This document shows positions 10,320-20,228 of a DNA stretch of 64,000 nucleotides, piece by piece (within the stretch, counting starts at the first letter, position 1; each line of letters begins with the position of its first letter). The DNA is from Vibrio cincinnatiensis DSM 19608 (GTDB lineage Bacteria; Pseudomonadota; Gammaproteobacteria; Enterobacterales; Vibrionaceae), in NCBI RefSeq assembly GCF_900167345.1, contig NZ_FUXB01000002.1, forward strand, positions 62,001-126,000, given 5' to 3'. The position numbers and the translations under genes are program-made. The notes under the pieces are model-generated. The model had not been told where the DNA came from, made no database searches, and saw only the letters and a program-made list of their open reading frames with translations.

Positions 10320-11009
10320 CTATGATGTCTTCTCAAGTAAAGGAGAGAGATCAATATACTTTCCTAATTCACGGTGCTTCACACTTGGCATATAAGGAAT
10401 TTCACCCAATTTAGGGGCTTCAATACGTGCTTCAAGTAATGAAATAATATCGGCATAATGTTCTGTACCTGGGTTGATACGATTAGCGACCCACCCCACT
10501 AGATTCAGCCCATCCGCTTTGATGGATTCCGCCGTTAATAGCGCATGACTTAAACAGCCTAATTTGATCCCAACGACTAAAACCACGGGTAGTTGTTCTT
10601 GTTGAACCCAACTTGAAAGGCTCTCAGTATCAGAAATGGGTACCCGCCAACCACCTGCTCCTTCCACTAATACCACATCTGCTTGCGTTTTTAATTTCGT
10701 CAATTTTTCACTCAATACAGAATAATCAATCACTTGATGTTCATGTTTTGCCGCGATATGTGGTGAAGTCGGCAATGCTAGCGCATAAGGATTAATATCC
10801 TCATAAGGCATTTTTTCTGTTGCAGCCTGCAATAAGTGCAGTGCATCATCATTGCGTAAACCCTGCTCTGTTTTTTCACATCCTGCTGAAACTGGCTTAT
10901 AGCCAATGGTCGACAATCCTTTTTCCGCACAAGCCTGAAGAATGGCCTTTGAAACCACTGTTTTGCCCACATCGGTATCCGTACCTGCAATAAATAATGC
11001 CTTTATCAT
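10320..11009 (-). CDS. bioD: Dethiobiotin synthetase
   Basis: BioD closes the ureido ring of dethiobiotin from DAPA, CO2 and ATP. The 229-residue protein starts [20 protein letters not shown]; the P-loop GTDTDVGKT spans about residues 9-17. Further family motifs are [10 protein letters not shown] and [11 protein letters not shown] (about 110-120). The ATG at 11007-11009 overlaps the bioC stop as ATGA, implying translational coupling, which is why I reject the seven extra upstream codons. It is the last gene of bioBFCD. Confidence 0.97.
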   Translation of the reverse strand: MIKALFIAGTDTDVGKTVVSKAILQACAEKGLSTIGYKPVSAGCEKTEQGLRNDDALHLLQAATEKMPYEDINPYALALPTSPHIAAKHEHQVIDYSVLSEKLTKLKTQADVVLVEGAGGWRVPISDTESLSSWVQQEQLPVVLVVGIKLGCLSHALLTAESIKADGLNLVGWVANRINPGTEHYADIISLLEARIEAPKLGEIPYMPSVKHRELGKYIDLSPLLEKTS

Positions 11010-11809
11010 CGATGTAAAACCCCTAAACAAACCTGATATGTTGCAGGTAGAAGACCTTGATGGTTACGAAACAATTGATATGCCTGCTCTACCTGAGCGA
11101 GCGTATGGCGGCGCGTTAACCCTTGTGCTCGACCTGGAACATGATTCGCACCAATCCCTTTCAAGTCTCTCATTAAAGAAAAAGCAGTCTCATACCATAC
11201 GGTTATTGAAGGTAAGTCTAAGTGAATTTTTTGATAACCAGCTTGCGCTAACGCAATTTTTACCTGATTGATCGTCATGAAGCGATTGACGTGTTGATAT
11301 GAATCAACTTTTAGCCACGACTGTTGCAGCTCAATCAGTGAGCCCTCTAATAAGGTGGATAGGTAAGCTTGCCCACCGGGCTTTAGCACTCGATAAATCT
11401 CTGTCAATGGGCTCGCTAAGTTGTCACACCACTGTAAAGCGAGGCTCGAAAATACCGCATCAAATTCAGCAGAAGAGAAAGGCAGCGCTTCGCCATCGGC
11501 TTGTAAATAACGCATACGTTCATGACCACAGCGTTGGTGCGCTTGCTGCAACATGGCTAAAGAGAGATCCACACACACCACGTTCGCCCCTCTGGCTTGC
11601 AAGACTTGAGAGCAATAACCGGTTCCACACCCCAGATCAAGAATGCGCCATCCATCCAATTTCTGAGGGAGTTTATCCAGTAATTGCAGCCCCACATCCC
11701 GTTGAAACGCCGCATGCTGATCATAACGAGCCGCCGCTTTACTAAACGCTTGCGCAATGGCCGTTTTATCATTTTGCTCAGAAAGCACGGTAGTTATCGC
11801 AGGTATCAT
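11006..11809 (-). CDS. bioC: Malonyl-ACP O-methyltransferase
   Basis: BioC methylates malonyl-ACP with SAM so that fatty acid synthesis can build the pimelate moiety of biotin. The 267-residue class I methyltransferase has motif [16 protein letters not shown], around residues 50-65, followed by [12 protein letters not shown] and [10 protein letters not shown]. The start, [14 protein letters not shown] (ATG 11807-11809), overlaps the bioF stop by ATGA; the longest frame would add 45 residues read through bioF sequence. The partner demethylating esterase (BioH) is not in the window. Confidence 0.95.
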   Translation of the reverse strand: MIPAITTVLSEQNDKTAIAQAFSKAAARYDQHAAFQRDVGLQLLDKLPQKLDGWRILDLGCGTGYCSQVLQARGANVVCVDLSLAMLQQAHQRCGHERMRYLQADGEALPFSSAEFDAVFSSLALQWCDNLASPLTEIYRVLKPGGQAYLSTLLEGSLIELQQSWLKVDSYQHVNRFMTINQVKIALAQAGYQKIHLDLPSITVWYETAFSLMRDLKGIGANHVPGRAQGLTRRHTLAQVEQAYQLFRNHQGLLPATYQVCLGVLHR

Positions 11810-12960
11810 TCGTGTCTCTCCAAGGTATCGATTAAGGCTTGGGTCATCTTTTTTACTTGTTGAACGGAATGGTTGGCCGTCAAGGTTATACGCAATCTTG
11901 CATAGCCTTGAGCCACCGTAGGCGGGCGAATAGCACTCAACCAAATGCCACTTTTGCGCAATTGATGTGCCACAGTCATGGCACGCTGACTCTCCCCCAA
12001 TATAAAAGGCTTAATCGGAGTTTGACTAGCTACAAATCCAGCGACTTGATGCAACGCCTCCTCATAAGTGGCGGAAAGCTCGGCCAATTTATCACGTCGC
12101 CAAGCTTGTTGTTGAATCATACTGACTGCATGAGTAATCGCATGAGCTTGTGCTGGTGGCATGGCGGTTGAATACACATGGTGTCGAGCAAATTGGGTTA
12201 AGTAATCCCCGACTTCATCACGACAAAGAATCGCCGCACCGGATAAACCAAAGGCTTTACCAAACGTCACCACTAAAATATCAGGCCAGATACCAGCGTA
12301 CTCACAACTGCCTCGCCCATGCTGCCCCAAGACACCGACACCATGCGCATCATCAACCATCAACCAAGCACGCTGGTTTATCTGCTGATAAATCTCAGCC
12401 AGTGGCGCGCAATCCCCATCCATACTGAAAACGCCCTCTGTCACCACTAAGCATGCCGCCGATTTCGGTAATAACTGACTTAGATGCTGCACATCATTGT
12501 GTTTAAAGCGTTTCATTGTTGCCGGAGACAGCAGCCCCGCTTCCATCAGCGATGCGTGGTTAAGTTTGTCTTGCAGGAGTAAGTCACCTTTGGCTAACAA
12601 GGTGAACAGTAACGCTTGATTGGCACTAAAACCCGAACCAAATAAAATGGCTCGGGAATAGCCAAGCCAATCACACAGCGTTTTCTCAAGCCGCTCATGT
12701 GCGACAGAAAACCCGGTAACCAAAGGAGAAGCGCCACTCCCTGCACCATATAAACTCAAACCTTGCTGCCAAGCTTGGATCAAGTTTTTATCCGTTGCCA
12801 ATCCTAAATAATCGTTACTGGAAAAGTTAAGGAACGCTTGCTCATTAAACTGGAGGTGAGGTTGGTTGCCACCTTGTAGCGGTTGCAATTGACGCGTACC
12901 ATTTTGCTGTTTTCGATCCAACAACGCCTGCTGAATACGAGAGTTAAACGGTGGCATCAT
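11806..12960 (-). CDS. bioF: 8-amino-7-oxononanoate synthase
   Basis: BioF condenses pimeloyl-ACP with L-alanine using PLP to give KAPA. The 384-residue protein shows the alpha-oxoamine synthase signatures: [11 protein letters not shown] (about 45), [10 protein letters not shown] (about 75), [11 protein letters not shown] (about 195) and the Schiff-base lysine in [13 protein letters not shown] (about 230). Tandem ATGs at 12960 and 12957 are both possible; a longer frame to 13005 lies inside bioB and I do not favour it. It overlaps the bioB end by about 17 bases and ends ATGA into bioC. Confidence 0.95.
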   Translation of the reverse strand: MMPPFNSRIQQALLDRKQQNGTRQLQPLQGGNQPHLQFNEQAFLNFSSNDYLGLATDKNLIQAWQQGLSLYGAGSGASPLVTGFSVAHERLEKTLCDWLGYSRAILFGSGFSANQALLFTLLAKGDLLLQDKLNHASLMEAGLLSPATMKRFKHNDVQHLSQLLPKSAACLVVTEGVFSMDGDCAPLAEIYQQINQRAWLMVDDAHGVGVLGQHGRGSCEYAGIWPDILVVTFGKAFGLSGAAILCRDEVGDYLTQFARHHVYSTAMPPAQAHAITHAVSMIQQQAWRRDKLAELSATYEEALHQVAGFVASQTPIKPFILGESQRAMTVAHQLRKSGIWLSAIRPPTVAQGYARLRITLTANHSVQQVKKMTQALIDTLERHE

Positions 12961-13996
12961 AAAAAAGATCATCGGCAGTAGGACGAGCAGCCACACGTTC
13001 AACAACTTGATCGAGCAACTCGTTCTCGGTTACTTCATCGGGTTTTTGTGCGATGTGCTGACGATTGATCCCCAATTTGTTAAACAGCAGCCTATCACTA
13101 TCTTCCGCTGGATTTGGCGTAGTCAATAGCTTACAGCCATAGAAAATAGAGTTAGCTCCAGCCATAAAACAGAGCGCTTGCATCTGCTCGTTCATTTTCT
13201 CTCGCCCAGCCGATAACCGTACTGCGGATTTCGGCATCATGATGCGTGCTACGGCAATTAAGCGCACAAAGTCAAACGGTTCTACCTCCTCAGCCGTTTC
13301 CAATGGTGTACCTTGCACTTTCACTAACATATTAATTGGCACACTTTCCGGTTGAGTGGGTAAATTAGCTAATTCCACCAATAATCCAGCACGATCATGG
13401 GTACTTTCGCCCATACCTATAATGCCGCCAGAGCAGATCTTCATTCCTGCCTCTCGCACGTGGGACAAGGTGTCTAACCGATCTTGATAGGTCCGCGTGG
13501 TAATAATATTGCCGTAAAATTCTGGTGACGTGTCTAAGTTATGGTTGTAATAATCTAGCCCTGCACTCGCCAACTCGTTGGCTTGCTCAGGCGTTAACAT
13601 GCCAAGAGTCATACAGGTTTCTAACCCCATCTCTTTCACGCCTGCTATCATCTCTTTCAATAACGGCATATCACGCGCTTTCGGATTCTTCCATGCAGCC
13701 CCCATACAAAAACGGGTTGAACCAGCCTGCTTCGCTTTTTGTGCCGCATCTAAGACACGTTCCACTTCCATCAAGCGTTCTTTATCTACATCAGTACGAT
13801 AATGCGCACTTTGCGGGCAATATTTGCAATCTTCTGGGCAAGCGCCCGTTTTGATTGAAAGCAAGGTACTAACTTGTACATGGTTATGCGGGTGGTAATG
13901 ACGGTGAATGTGCTGCGCTTCAAACAGCAAATCCATAAATGGTTTTTCCAGCAGTGATCTCACTTCAGTCACTGTCCAGTTATGACGTACTTCCAC
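12944..13996 (-). CDS. bioB: Biotin synthase
   Basis: BioB is a radical-SAM enzyme that inserts sulfur into dethiobiotin. The 350-residue protein has the CPEDCKYC cluster (CxxxCxxC, about residues 53-60) for the SAM-binding [4Fe-4S], then [20 protein letters not shown] and the late [14 protein letters not shown] holding the Arg ligand of the [2Fe-2S] cluster. The start is GTG (13994-13996), preceded by AAGGATTACCC. It opens the bioBFCD operon, divergent from bioA across the BirA operator. Confidence 0.97.
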   Translation of the reverse strand: MEVRHNWTVTEVRSLLEKPFMDLLFEAQHIHRHYHPHNHVQVSTLLSIKTGACPEDCKYCPQSAHYRTDVDKERLMEVERVLDAAQKAKQAGSTRFCMGAAWKNPKARDMPLLKEMIAGVKEMGLETCMTLGMLTPEQANELASAGLDYYNHNLDTSPEFYGNIITTRTYQDRLDTLSHVREAGMKICSGGIIGMGESTHDRAGLLVELANLPTQPESVPINMLVKVQGTPLETAEEVEPFDFVRLIAVARIMMPKSAVRLSAGREKMNEQMQALCFMAGANSIFYGCKLLTTPNPAEDSDRLLFNKLGINRQHIAQKPDEVTENELLDQVVERVAARPTADDLFYDATV

Positions 13997-14065
13997 GGGT
14001 AATCCTTAACAGATGATCAGATTTTGTTGGTTTTATGCTTGGCTAGTCTACTGAGCCGCGCTAGA

Positions 14066-14098
14066 CTGTCAACACAAAGAAACACAACCAGTTTACAT
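14066..14098. promoter_or_regulatory. BirA operator in the divergent bioB/bioA promoter region
   Basis: CTGTCAACA, 15 bases, AGTTTACAT matches the BirA consensus TTGTAAACC-N15-GGTTTACAA as inverted half sites. It lies midway between the bioB GTG and the bioA ATG, so one site could repress both directions when biotinyl-AMP accumulates, as in E. coli. birA itself is not in the window. Confidence 0.85.
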
Positions 14099-14135
14099 CT
14101 GGTTATAAAACAAACAAATCAAGCTTGGCATTTTT

Positions 14136-15425
14136 ATGGATCTCACGTTCGACCGCCAGCATATCTGGCATCCTTACACTTCAACACTGACACCTCTGAC
14201 CTGTTATCCCGTTAGCCATGCACAAGGGGTTCATCTCTATTTAGACGATGACACACCATTGATTGATGGCATGTCTTCATGGTGGGCAGCGATTCATGGC
14301 TATAACCACCCCGAACTCACTCAAGCCGCCCACCGACAATTGGATAAAATGGCACATGTGATGTTTGGTGGGATCACGCATCAACCTGCAATTGAGGTCT
14401 GCCAACGTTTACTAAAACTATCCCCTCCAAATTTACAGCACATTTTTCTCGCAGATTCCGGCTCTGTTGCCGTCGAAGTAAGCCTTAAAATGGCGCTGCA
14501 ATATTGGCAAGCGAAAGGGGAACCTCGCGCAAAATTTCTCACGCTACGCCACGGTTATCATGGCGATACTTTTGCCGCCATGTCGGTCACCGATCCAGAG
14601 AATTCAATGCACCGCCTATATAAAGGATTTCTCCCCGAACATCTTTTTGCTGATTCACCACAAATCGGTTTTTGGCAAAACTGGCAAGAGCATGATATCG
14701 ACGATTTTCGCAGCAAACTGATCGAACATCACAAGCAGATTGCGGCCGTGATCTTAGAGCCAATTGTGCAAGGGGCGGGCGGGATGCGAATTTATCATCC
14801 TGAGTTTTTACGCCAAGTTCGAGCGCTATGTGATGAATATGGCGTACTGCTGATCCTCGATGAAATCGCCACTGGGTTTGGCCGCACAGGAAAACTGTTT
14901 GCCTGCCAACATGCAGATGTTGAACCCGATATTATGTGTGTGGGAAAAGCCCTGACGGGTGGCTATATGACGCTGGCCGCAACCTTAACCAGTAAGCAAG
15001 TCGCGGATACGGTCTGCAGTGGTGAAGCGCAGTGTTTTATGCATGGCCCAACCTTTATGGGCAATCCTCTGGCTTGCGCTGTTGCAGCTGCCAGCTTAGC
15101 GCTGATTGAACAAGGCAGTTGGCAAACCCAAGTTGCGCAGATCGAAGCGCAATTTGCAGCCCGATTACCCACCTTTCATGCTTACCCTAACGTCAAAGAC
15201 ACCCGCTGGCTCGGCGCTATCGGAGTTATCGAGACCCAACGCCCCGTCAATATGGAAGTCATTCAAGCCCTATTCGTTAAATTAGGGGTATGGATTCGCC
15301 CCTTCGGGCGCTTAATTTATTTGATGCCACCCTACATCAGTGCGCCTGAACATATTGCGGCATTACTAGACGCGGTAGCCGTTGCATTACAAACCCCAGA
15401 CTGTTTTCAATCCATAGATCAATAA
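14136..15425 (+). CDS. bioA: Adenosylmethionine-8-amino-7-oxononanoate aminotransferase
   Basis: BioA transaminates KAPA to DAPA with SAM as amino donor. The 429-residue PLP class III enzyme has the N-terminal HIWHPYTS, the SSWWAAIHGYNHP substrate loop (about 50), ADSGSVAVEVSLKMA (about 110), LILDEIATGFGRTG (about 245) and the PLP lysine in CVGKALTGGYMT (about 272). The ATG at 14136 has only a weak ribosome site. It is transcribed alone, divergently from bioBFCD, and is followed by a GC-rich terminator. Confidence 0.96.
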   Translation: MDLTFDRQHIWHPYTSTLTPLTCYPVSHAQGVHLYLDDDTPLIDGMSSWWAAIHGYNHPELTQAAHRQLDKMAHVMFGGITHQPAIEVCQRLLKLSPPNLQHIFLADSGSVAVEVSLKMALQYWQAKGEPRAKFLTLRHGYHGDTFAAMSVTDPENSMHRLYKGFLPEHLFADSPQIGFWQNWQEHDIDDFRSKLIEHHKQIAAVILEPIVQGAGGMRIYHPEFLRQVRALCDEYGVLLILDEIATGFGRTGKLFACQHADVEPDIMCVGKALTGGYMTLAATLTSKQVADTVCSGEAQCFMHGPTFMGNPLACAVAAASLALIEQGSWQTQVAQIEAQFAARLPTFHAYPNVKDTRWLGAIGVIETQRPVNMEVIQALFVKLGVWIRPFGRLIYLMPPYISAPEHIAALLDAVAVALQTPDCFQSIDQ

Positions 15426-15429
15426 ATAT

Positions 15430-15468
15430 CCCCCCGCCATTCCCTTGTGATATGGCGGGGGGCTTTCT
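15430..15468 (+). terminator. Terminator after bioA
   Basis: CCCCCCGCCAT and ATGGCGGGGGG make an 11-base GC-rich stem followed by CTTTCTCC. It lies in the gap between convergent bioA and nirD. Confidence 0.8.
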
Positions 15469-15495
15469 CCTCTCGTGTTCCGTACTGAATATCTC

Positions 15496-15843
15496 TTATG
15501 CCGATAAGGCATTGACCACTTCATTCGTCACCAAATAAACTCTCCCCTGCTCGATGACCACTGTCCAGCGGCAGATCTCAATATCCGGCTCTTCTAAGCA
15601 CTGCCCCGTTAACAGGTTAAAATGCTGTTTATACATGGGAGAAGCGACACAAGGGACTCCTTGTACATCCCCCACAATACCGCGGCTTAATACATAAGCT
15701 TTACTGATTGGGTCCCAATTTTGTACCGCATACACTTGTGGCTGACACTCGGGCAGATAAAAGAGCGCCACTTGCTGATCGCCAATCAATGCTGCACAGC
15801 CTTGGTATGGGATAAGTTCGTCCAGATAACAAATCGGTTCCAT
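15496..15843 (-). CDS. nirD: Nitrite reductase (NADH) small subunit
   Basis: NirD is the small partner of assimilatory NADH-nitrite reductase NirB. The 115-residue protein has the Rieske-like beta fold (VYAVQNWDPISKAYVLSRGIVG; VPCVASPMYKQHFNLLTGQC) but not the Cys/His pairs of true Rieske proteins, as is normal for NirD. Its ATG shares one base with the nirB TAA (TAATG), so translation is probably coupled. It ends the nrtABC-nirBD transcription unit. Confidence 0.93.
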   Translation of the reverse strand: MEPICYLDELIPYQGCAALIGDQQVALFYLPECQPQVYAVQNWDPISKAYVLSRGIVGDVQGVPCVASPMYKQHFNLLTGQCLEEPDIEICRWTVVIEQGRVYLVTNEVVNALSA

Positions 15844-18329
15844 TATGATATCTCCCCTTGCTCGGCCGGAATTCGTTGCTCTCGCAACCGTTGATAATTG
15901 AGCGCCATACTGCCTTGCTGATGATTGATAAATGGGCGGAATTTCCGCAGTTTCTGCTCAGATTCCAATGTACTTTTCCATTCACATTGGTAGGTATCAA
16001 CAACATGCTGCATCTGAGCTTCTAACTGTTCACACACCCCTAATGAATCCTCAATAATGACTTGCTTAAGGTAACGGACGCCCCCTTCCAAATTGTCTAG
16101 CCAAACTGAAGTCCGCTGTAGCCTATCAGCAGTGCGAACGTAAAACATCAAGACTCGATCAATCAGGACCACCAATTCATCTTTGCTCAAATCCACAGCA
16201 AATAAATCACCATGCCGTGGTCGCATCCCCCCGTTGCCACATACATACAAATTCCAGCCTTTTTCTGTGGCAATAACGCCAATATCTTTGCTCTGCGCTT
16301 CCGCGCATTCTCGCGTACAACCAGATACGGCAAATTTTAATTTATGAGGGGCACGCAAACCTTTGTAGCGATGTTCAAGTTCAATCGCTAAACCAACCGA
16401 GTCATCCACACCATAGCGACACCAAGTTGAACCTACACATGATTTCACGGTGCGCAGGGACTTTCCGTAAGCATGTCCGGTTTCAAACCCAGCATTAATC
16501 AAGGTTTGCCAAATCTCGGGTAACTGTTCCATTTGCGCACCAAACAGATCCACACGTTGCCCTCCGGTGATCTTGGTGTATAGGTCATAACGCTTAGCAA
16601 CCTCTCCCAGCACGATCAGTTTATCTGGCGTAATTTCACCCCCAGCGACGCGTGGAACGACTGAATAAGAACCATCTTTTTGTAGATTCGCCATAAAAGC
16701 ATCGTTCGAATCTTGCAACGCGCTAAGATCAGGCTGCATGATATGTTCATTCCATAATGAAGCGAATACAGAAGCAGCGGTCGGTTTACAAATGTCACAC
16801 CCTAGCCCTTGCCCGTGTTTATCCAGCAGTGTTGCAAAGTCTTTAATCTGCTCAACCTGACAAAGATGGAACAGCTCTTGGCGTGAATAAGCAAAGTGTT
16901 CACATAGATGGTGGTTGACCTCCATGCCCATCGTGACCAATTCTGCATCCAATACCGACTTCACCATGCCGCTGCAACCGCCGCATCCTGTTCCCGCCTT
17001 GGTGACTGCTTTGAGCTCAGCTAACTCGGTCGCTCCCGCATGAATCGCCGCCACTAACGCTCCTTTAGTGACATTGTGACAGGAACAAATCACACTGCTG
17101 TCTGCCATCTCACCACGAAGTAATGAACTATCAAACAAGAGATGAGCCGGATGCTCGGGTAACCGTGTTTGATTTAAATAGGCTTGTAAAAGAGCATCGT
17201 AATCACTGCTATCACCGACTAAAATCGCGCCCAGTAGCCGAGTAGCGCTTTCATCGACCACCAATTTTTTATACGTCCCTTGATTGGTATCTTGCAACAC
17301 CAGTTCTTTCGCTCCTTCACTCTGCATCTGAGCATCACCAATCGAGGCGACGTCCACCCCTAACAGTTTGAGCTTGGTACTCATGTCAGCACCACTAAAG
17401 GCATGGCTTTTGCCTAACAGATGGTCAGCCACCACTCGCGCCATCGCATAACCGGGAGCCACTAAGCCAAAGATCTTTTGCTGCCATAAAGCGCATTCAC
17501 CAATGGCATAAATATGCTTATCACTGGTTAAACATTGGTCAGAAATAACAATCCCACCACGCTCACCAATCTCTAACCCTGCTTGACGCGCCAATGTATC
17601 TTGCGGGCGAATCCCCGCAGAAAAAACAATCACATCAACTTCCAGAGCAGGAGCATCTTTAAAGACCATCCGGTGTTTGGCACTTTCCCCGTCAATAATC
17701 TTTTCGGTTACGGTGGAGGTATGCACCTTAAGACCTAAGTGTTCAATCTTACTTTTTAATAACGCACCACCGCCATCATCTAGCTGAACAGGCATTAAAC
17801 GCGGGGCAAATTCCACCACATGTGTCTCTAAACCCAGCAAACGTAGAGCATTCGCGGCTTCAAGTCCCAGTAATCCCCCTCCGATCACCGCACCACTTTT
17901 TGCGCCCTGACAAGCCAACCGAATTGCAGATAAATCTTCTAATGTGCGATAGACAAAGATGTTGTCTCGCTCACGACCAGGCACTGGTGGAACAAAAGGA
18001 TAAGAACCGGTTGCCAGTATTAAACGGTCATAGCCTAGAACTTCATCTTCATCCAAAATCAGTTTTTTTTGCGCTCGGTTAATCTCAGTGACCTGGCAGC
18101 CCAAGATCAGGTTAATACCCTGTTTTCGATACCACTCTTCACTGCTCAGCATTAAGTCGTCATGTGACTTTCCGCTGAATAGGGAGGAAAGCTGAACTCG
18201 GTCATAAGCAATAAAGCGCTCTTCGCCAATCACCGTAATCCGCTTTTCCAAATGGGCTTGTTTTTCCACTAATTGAGCAACCAAGTGGTGCCCGACCATG
18301 CCGTTTCCGACAATGACAATCTGTTCCAT
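15843..18329 (-). CDS. nirB: Nitrite reductase (NADH) large subunit
   Basis: NirB reduces nitrite to ammonium with NADH, using FAD, Fe-S clusters and siroheme in the cytoplasm. Domains in order are: FAD/NAD reductase (GNGMVGHHLV near the start; GGGLLGLEAANAL about 150), two BFD-like [2Fe-2S] segments (ICSCHNVTKGAL with GTGCGGCSG about 420-460; LGCDICKP about 515), then the siroheme/[4Fe-4S] reductase half with KSCVGSTWCRYG and SGCTRECAEAQ around 640-690. The length of about 829 residues is close to the E. coli protein. Tandem ATGs lie at 18332 and 18329. It follows the transporter ATPase after about 14 bases and overlaps nirD. Confidence 0.96.
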   Translation of the reverse strand: MEQIVIVGNGMVGHHLVAQLVEKQAHLEKRITVIGEERFIAYDRVQLSSLFSGKSHDDLMLSSEEWYRKQGINLILGCQVTEINRAQKKLILDEDEVLGYDRLILATGSYPFVPPVPGRERDNIFVYRTLEDLSAIRLACQGAKSGAVIGGGLLGLEAANALRLLGLETHVVEFAPRLMPVQLDDGGGALLKSKIEHLGLKVHTSTVTEKIIDGESAKHRMVFKDAPALEVDVIVFSAGIRPQDTLARQAGLEIGERGGIVISDQCLTSDKHIYAIGECALWQQKIFGLVAPGYAMARVVADHLLGKSHAFSGADMSTKLKLLGVDVASIGDAQMQSEGAKELVLQDTNQGTYKKLVVDESATRLLGAILVGDSSDYDALLQAYLNQTRLPEHPAHLLFDSSLLRGEMADSSVICSCHNVTKGALVAAIHAGATELAELKAVTKAGTGCGGCSGMVKSVLDAELVTMGMEVNHHLCEHFAYSRQELFHLCQVEQIKDFATLLDKHGQGLGCDICKPTAASVFASLWNEHIMQPDLSALQDSNDAFMANLQKDGSYSVVPRVAGGEITPDKLIVLGEVAKRYDLYTKITGGQRVDLFGAQMEQLPEIWQTLINAGFETGHAYGKSLRTVKSCVGSTWCRYGVDDSVGLAIELEHRYKGLRAPHKLKFAVSGCTRECAEAQSKDIGVIATEKGWNLYVCGNGGMRPRHGDLFAVDLSKDELVVLIDRVLMFYVRTADRLQRTSVWLDNLEGGVRYLKQVIIEDSLGVCEQLEAQMQHVVDTYQCEWKSTLESEQKLRKFRPFINHQQGSMALNYQRLREQRIPAEQGEIS

Positions 18330-18343
18330 CATCTTATGATTCC

Positions 18344-19171
18344 TTATGCTCTTTTGGCGATGGTATTCACCGGAAGACGGTGCGGCTCTGAATGGCTCTG
18401 TTTTTCATACAAAAAACGCAGCACAGACTGACGATATTTTTGATAGGTCATATCATCGGCTAATTGCACTCGATCACGCGGACGTGGCAAATCAATGCTG
18501 AGCACTTCACCAATGGTGGCCGCTGGGCCATTCGTCATCATGACTATCTTGTCTGAAAGCAGCACCGCTTCATCCACATCGTGGGTGATCATAATGACGG
18601 TATTGTTCAGATCGGCTTGGATTGCCATCAACGCATCTTGCAAACGGGCCCGCGTCAATGCATCCAATGCACCAAACGGCTCATCCATCAGCAAGACTTT
18701 GGGGCGCAAAGCTAAGGCTCGGGCAATTCCCACCCGTTGTTTCATTCCTCCCGATATTTCATCGGGTTTCTTATCGGCAGCATGGGAAAGTTGAATCAAG
18801 GCTAAATAGTGATCGACTTGCTCTCTGACCCAATGTTTACTTTGCCCTTGAGCAACTTGTTTTACCGCCAGCTCCACATTTTGATACACGGTTAACCACG
18901 GTAGCAACGAGTGGTTTTGAAATACCACGGCCCGCTCAGGTCCGGGGCCTGAAACTTCTCGTCCTTCTAAGATCACTCCGCCATCGGTTGGGGTATGTAA
19001 CCCCGCCACTAAATTGAGTACCGTCGATTTCCCACAGCCAGAGTGGCCAATCAGCGAAATAAACTCCCCTTTTTGGATCGGTAAATTGACATTTTTGAGC
19101 GCCACAAACTCACCTTGTGGAGTGGGGAAACGCATCCCTAATTGGGTGAGATCTAATATTGGTTTTGACAT
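18344..19171 (-). CDS. Nitrate ABC transporter ATP-binding protein
   Basis: This 275-residue ATPase powers uptake through the adjacent permease. It has Walker A GHSGCGKST (about 45), the Q-loop VFQNHSLLPWL, signature EISGGMKQRVGIARAL (about 145), Walker B VLLMDEPFGALD and the H-loop MITHDVDEA. It belongs to the NrtD/SsuB/TauB group; nitrate specificity is inferred from the neighbouring binding protein and nirBD. It lacks the extra NrtA-like C-terminal domain of cyanobacterial NrtC. The ATG at 19169-19171 follows TTAAGGAGGACAGA, a near-perfect ribosome site. Confidence 0.92.
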   Translation of the reverse strand: MSKPILDLTQLGMRFPTPQGEFVALKNVNLPIQKGEFISLIGHSGCGKSTVLNLVAGLHTPTDGGVILEGREVSGPGPERAVVFQNHSLLPWLTVYQNVELAVKQVAQGQSKHWVREQVDHYLALIQLSHAADKKPDEISGGMKQRVGIARALALRPKVLLMDEPFGALDALTRARLQDALMAIQADLNNTVIMITHDVDEAVLLSDKIVMMTNGPAATIGEVLSIDLPRPRDRVQLADDMTYQKYRQSVLRFLYEKQSHSEPHRLPVNTIAKRA

Positions 19172-19181
19172 TCTGTCCTCC

Positions 19182-20150
19182 TTAACGCAACGCTTGTTGT
19201 TTGTTCCACGACAAGCGTTTTTGCAACGCCAACATGCCACGGTCGAGTAATAGCCCAATGAAACCAATCGTGATCACCGCGACCATAATGCGGCCTAGCG
19301 AAGCTGAACTGCCATTTTGAAACTCATCCCAGACAAACTTGCCTAACCCCGGATTTTGCGCCAGCATCTCAGCCGCAATAAGCACCATCCAAGCAATTCC
19401 GAGCGATAAACGTAACCCTGTAAAAATCATAGGAACGGCCGAAGGTAAAACGATGGTACGAATATGTTTCCACCACGATAAACGCAACACTTTACTGACA
19501 TTGATTAAATCCTTGTCGACACTGGTAACCCCAACCGCCGTGTTAATCAATGTTGGCCAAAGGCTACACAGAGCAACCGTGATCAATGAATTGACAAAAG
19601 ATTTGGCAAAGAGCGGATCATCACTGACATAAGTGGCACTGACCACCATAGTGACAATGGGTAACCAAGCGAGAGGCGAAACGGGTTTAAGTAATTGAAT
19701 AATGGGATTAACAGCTTGATATAACCCTTGATTCAACCCTAAGACAATGCCCATTGGAATGGCAATAAAAGAGGCCAAAGCAAACCCCGCACCCACAGTG
19801 AACAAGCTTGTCCCTATTTGATCAAAAAAAGTGGCTTTGCCAATGTAGGGACGAATTCTCACTTCAGCACTAGGATCTTCTGCTAACCTAGCGGCATTGC
19901 GCACTTCTTGACGTTCAATAAACGCTTGTGCACGCTCCCTTTGCTGAGTGTGTTCTTGTACAAGATAAGTAAACTGGGTAAAAGTTTCGGCTGGCCCTGG
20001 CAATGTACCCAATGAGGTTTGGACTTGTTTAGCCGCTAAATGCCACCCCATGAGAAAGACACACAGACCAATGAATGGCAATAATACCATTTTACTTCGA
20101 TTAACCACTTGAGCCCGGCTCGGGATCAGTGAAATGACATTACTCGACAT
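19182..20150 (-). CDS. nrtB: Nitrate ABC transporter permease
   Basis: A 322-residue inner-membrane permease of the NrtB/SsuC type. It has one N-terminal span (about 20-40), a charged periplasmic stretch (about 60-105, rich in Arg and Glu), and then about five spans with the BPD_transp_1 coupling motif around VDKDLINVSKVLRLSWWKHIR (19 of those residues are diagnostic EAA-loop-like sequence). It lies between the binding protein and ATPase genes, 11 bases before the latter. The 80-base gap to nrtA shows no clear terminator. Confidence 0.9.
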   Translation of the reverse strand: MSSNVISLIPSRAQVVNRSKMVLLPFIGLCVFLMGWHLAAKQVQTSLGTLPGPAETFTQFTYLVQEHTQQRERAQAFIERQEVRNAARLAEDPSAEVRIRPYIGKATFFDQIGTSLFTVGAGFALASFIAIPMGIVLGLNQGLYQAVNPIIQLLKPVSPLAWLPIVTMVVSATYVSDDPLFAKSFVNSLITVALCSLWPTLINTAVGVTSVDKDLINVSKVLRLSWWKHIRTIVLPSAVPMIFTGLRLSLGIAWMVLIAAEMLAQNPGLGKFVWDEFQNGSSASLGRIMVAVITIGFIGLLLDRGMLALQKRLSWNKQQALR

Positions 20151-20228
20151 AGCAAACTCCTTGAGCTATTTCTTAACTTTCCTTAACAAGATGGCTGGGT
20201 GTTCTTGATATACGCCCTAAGCGATCAT

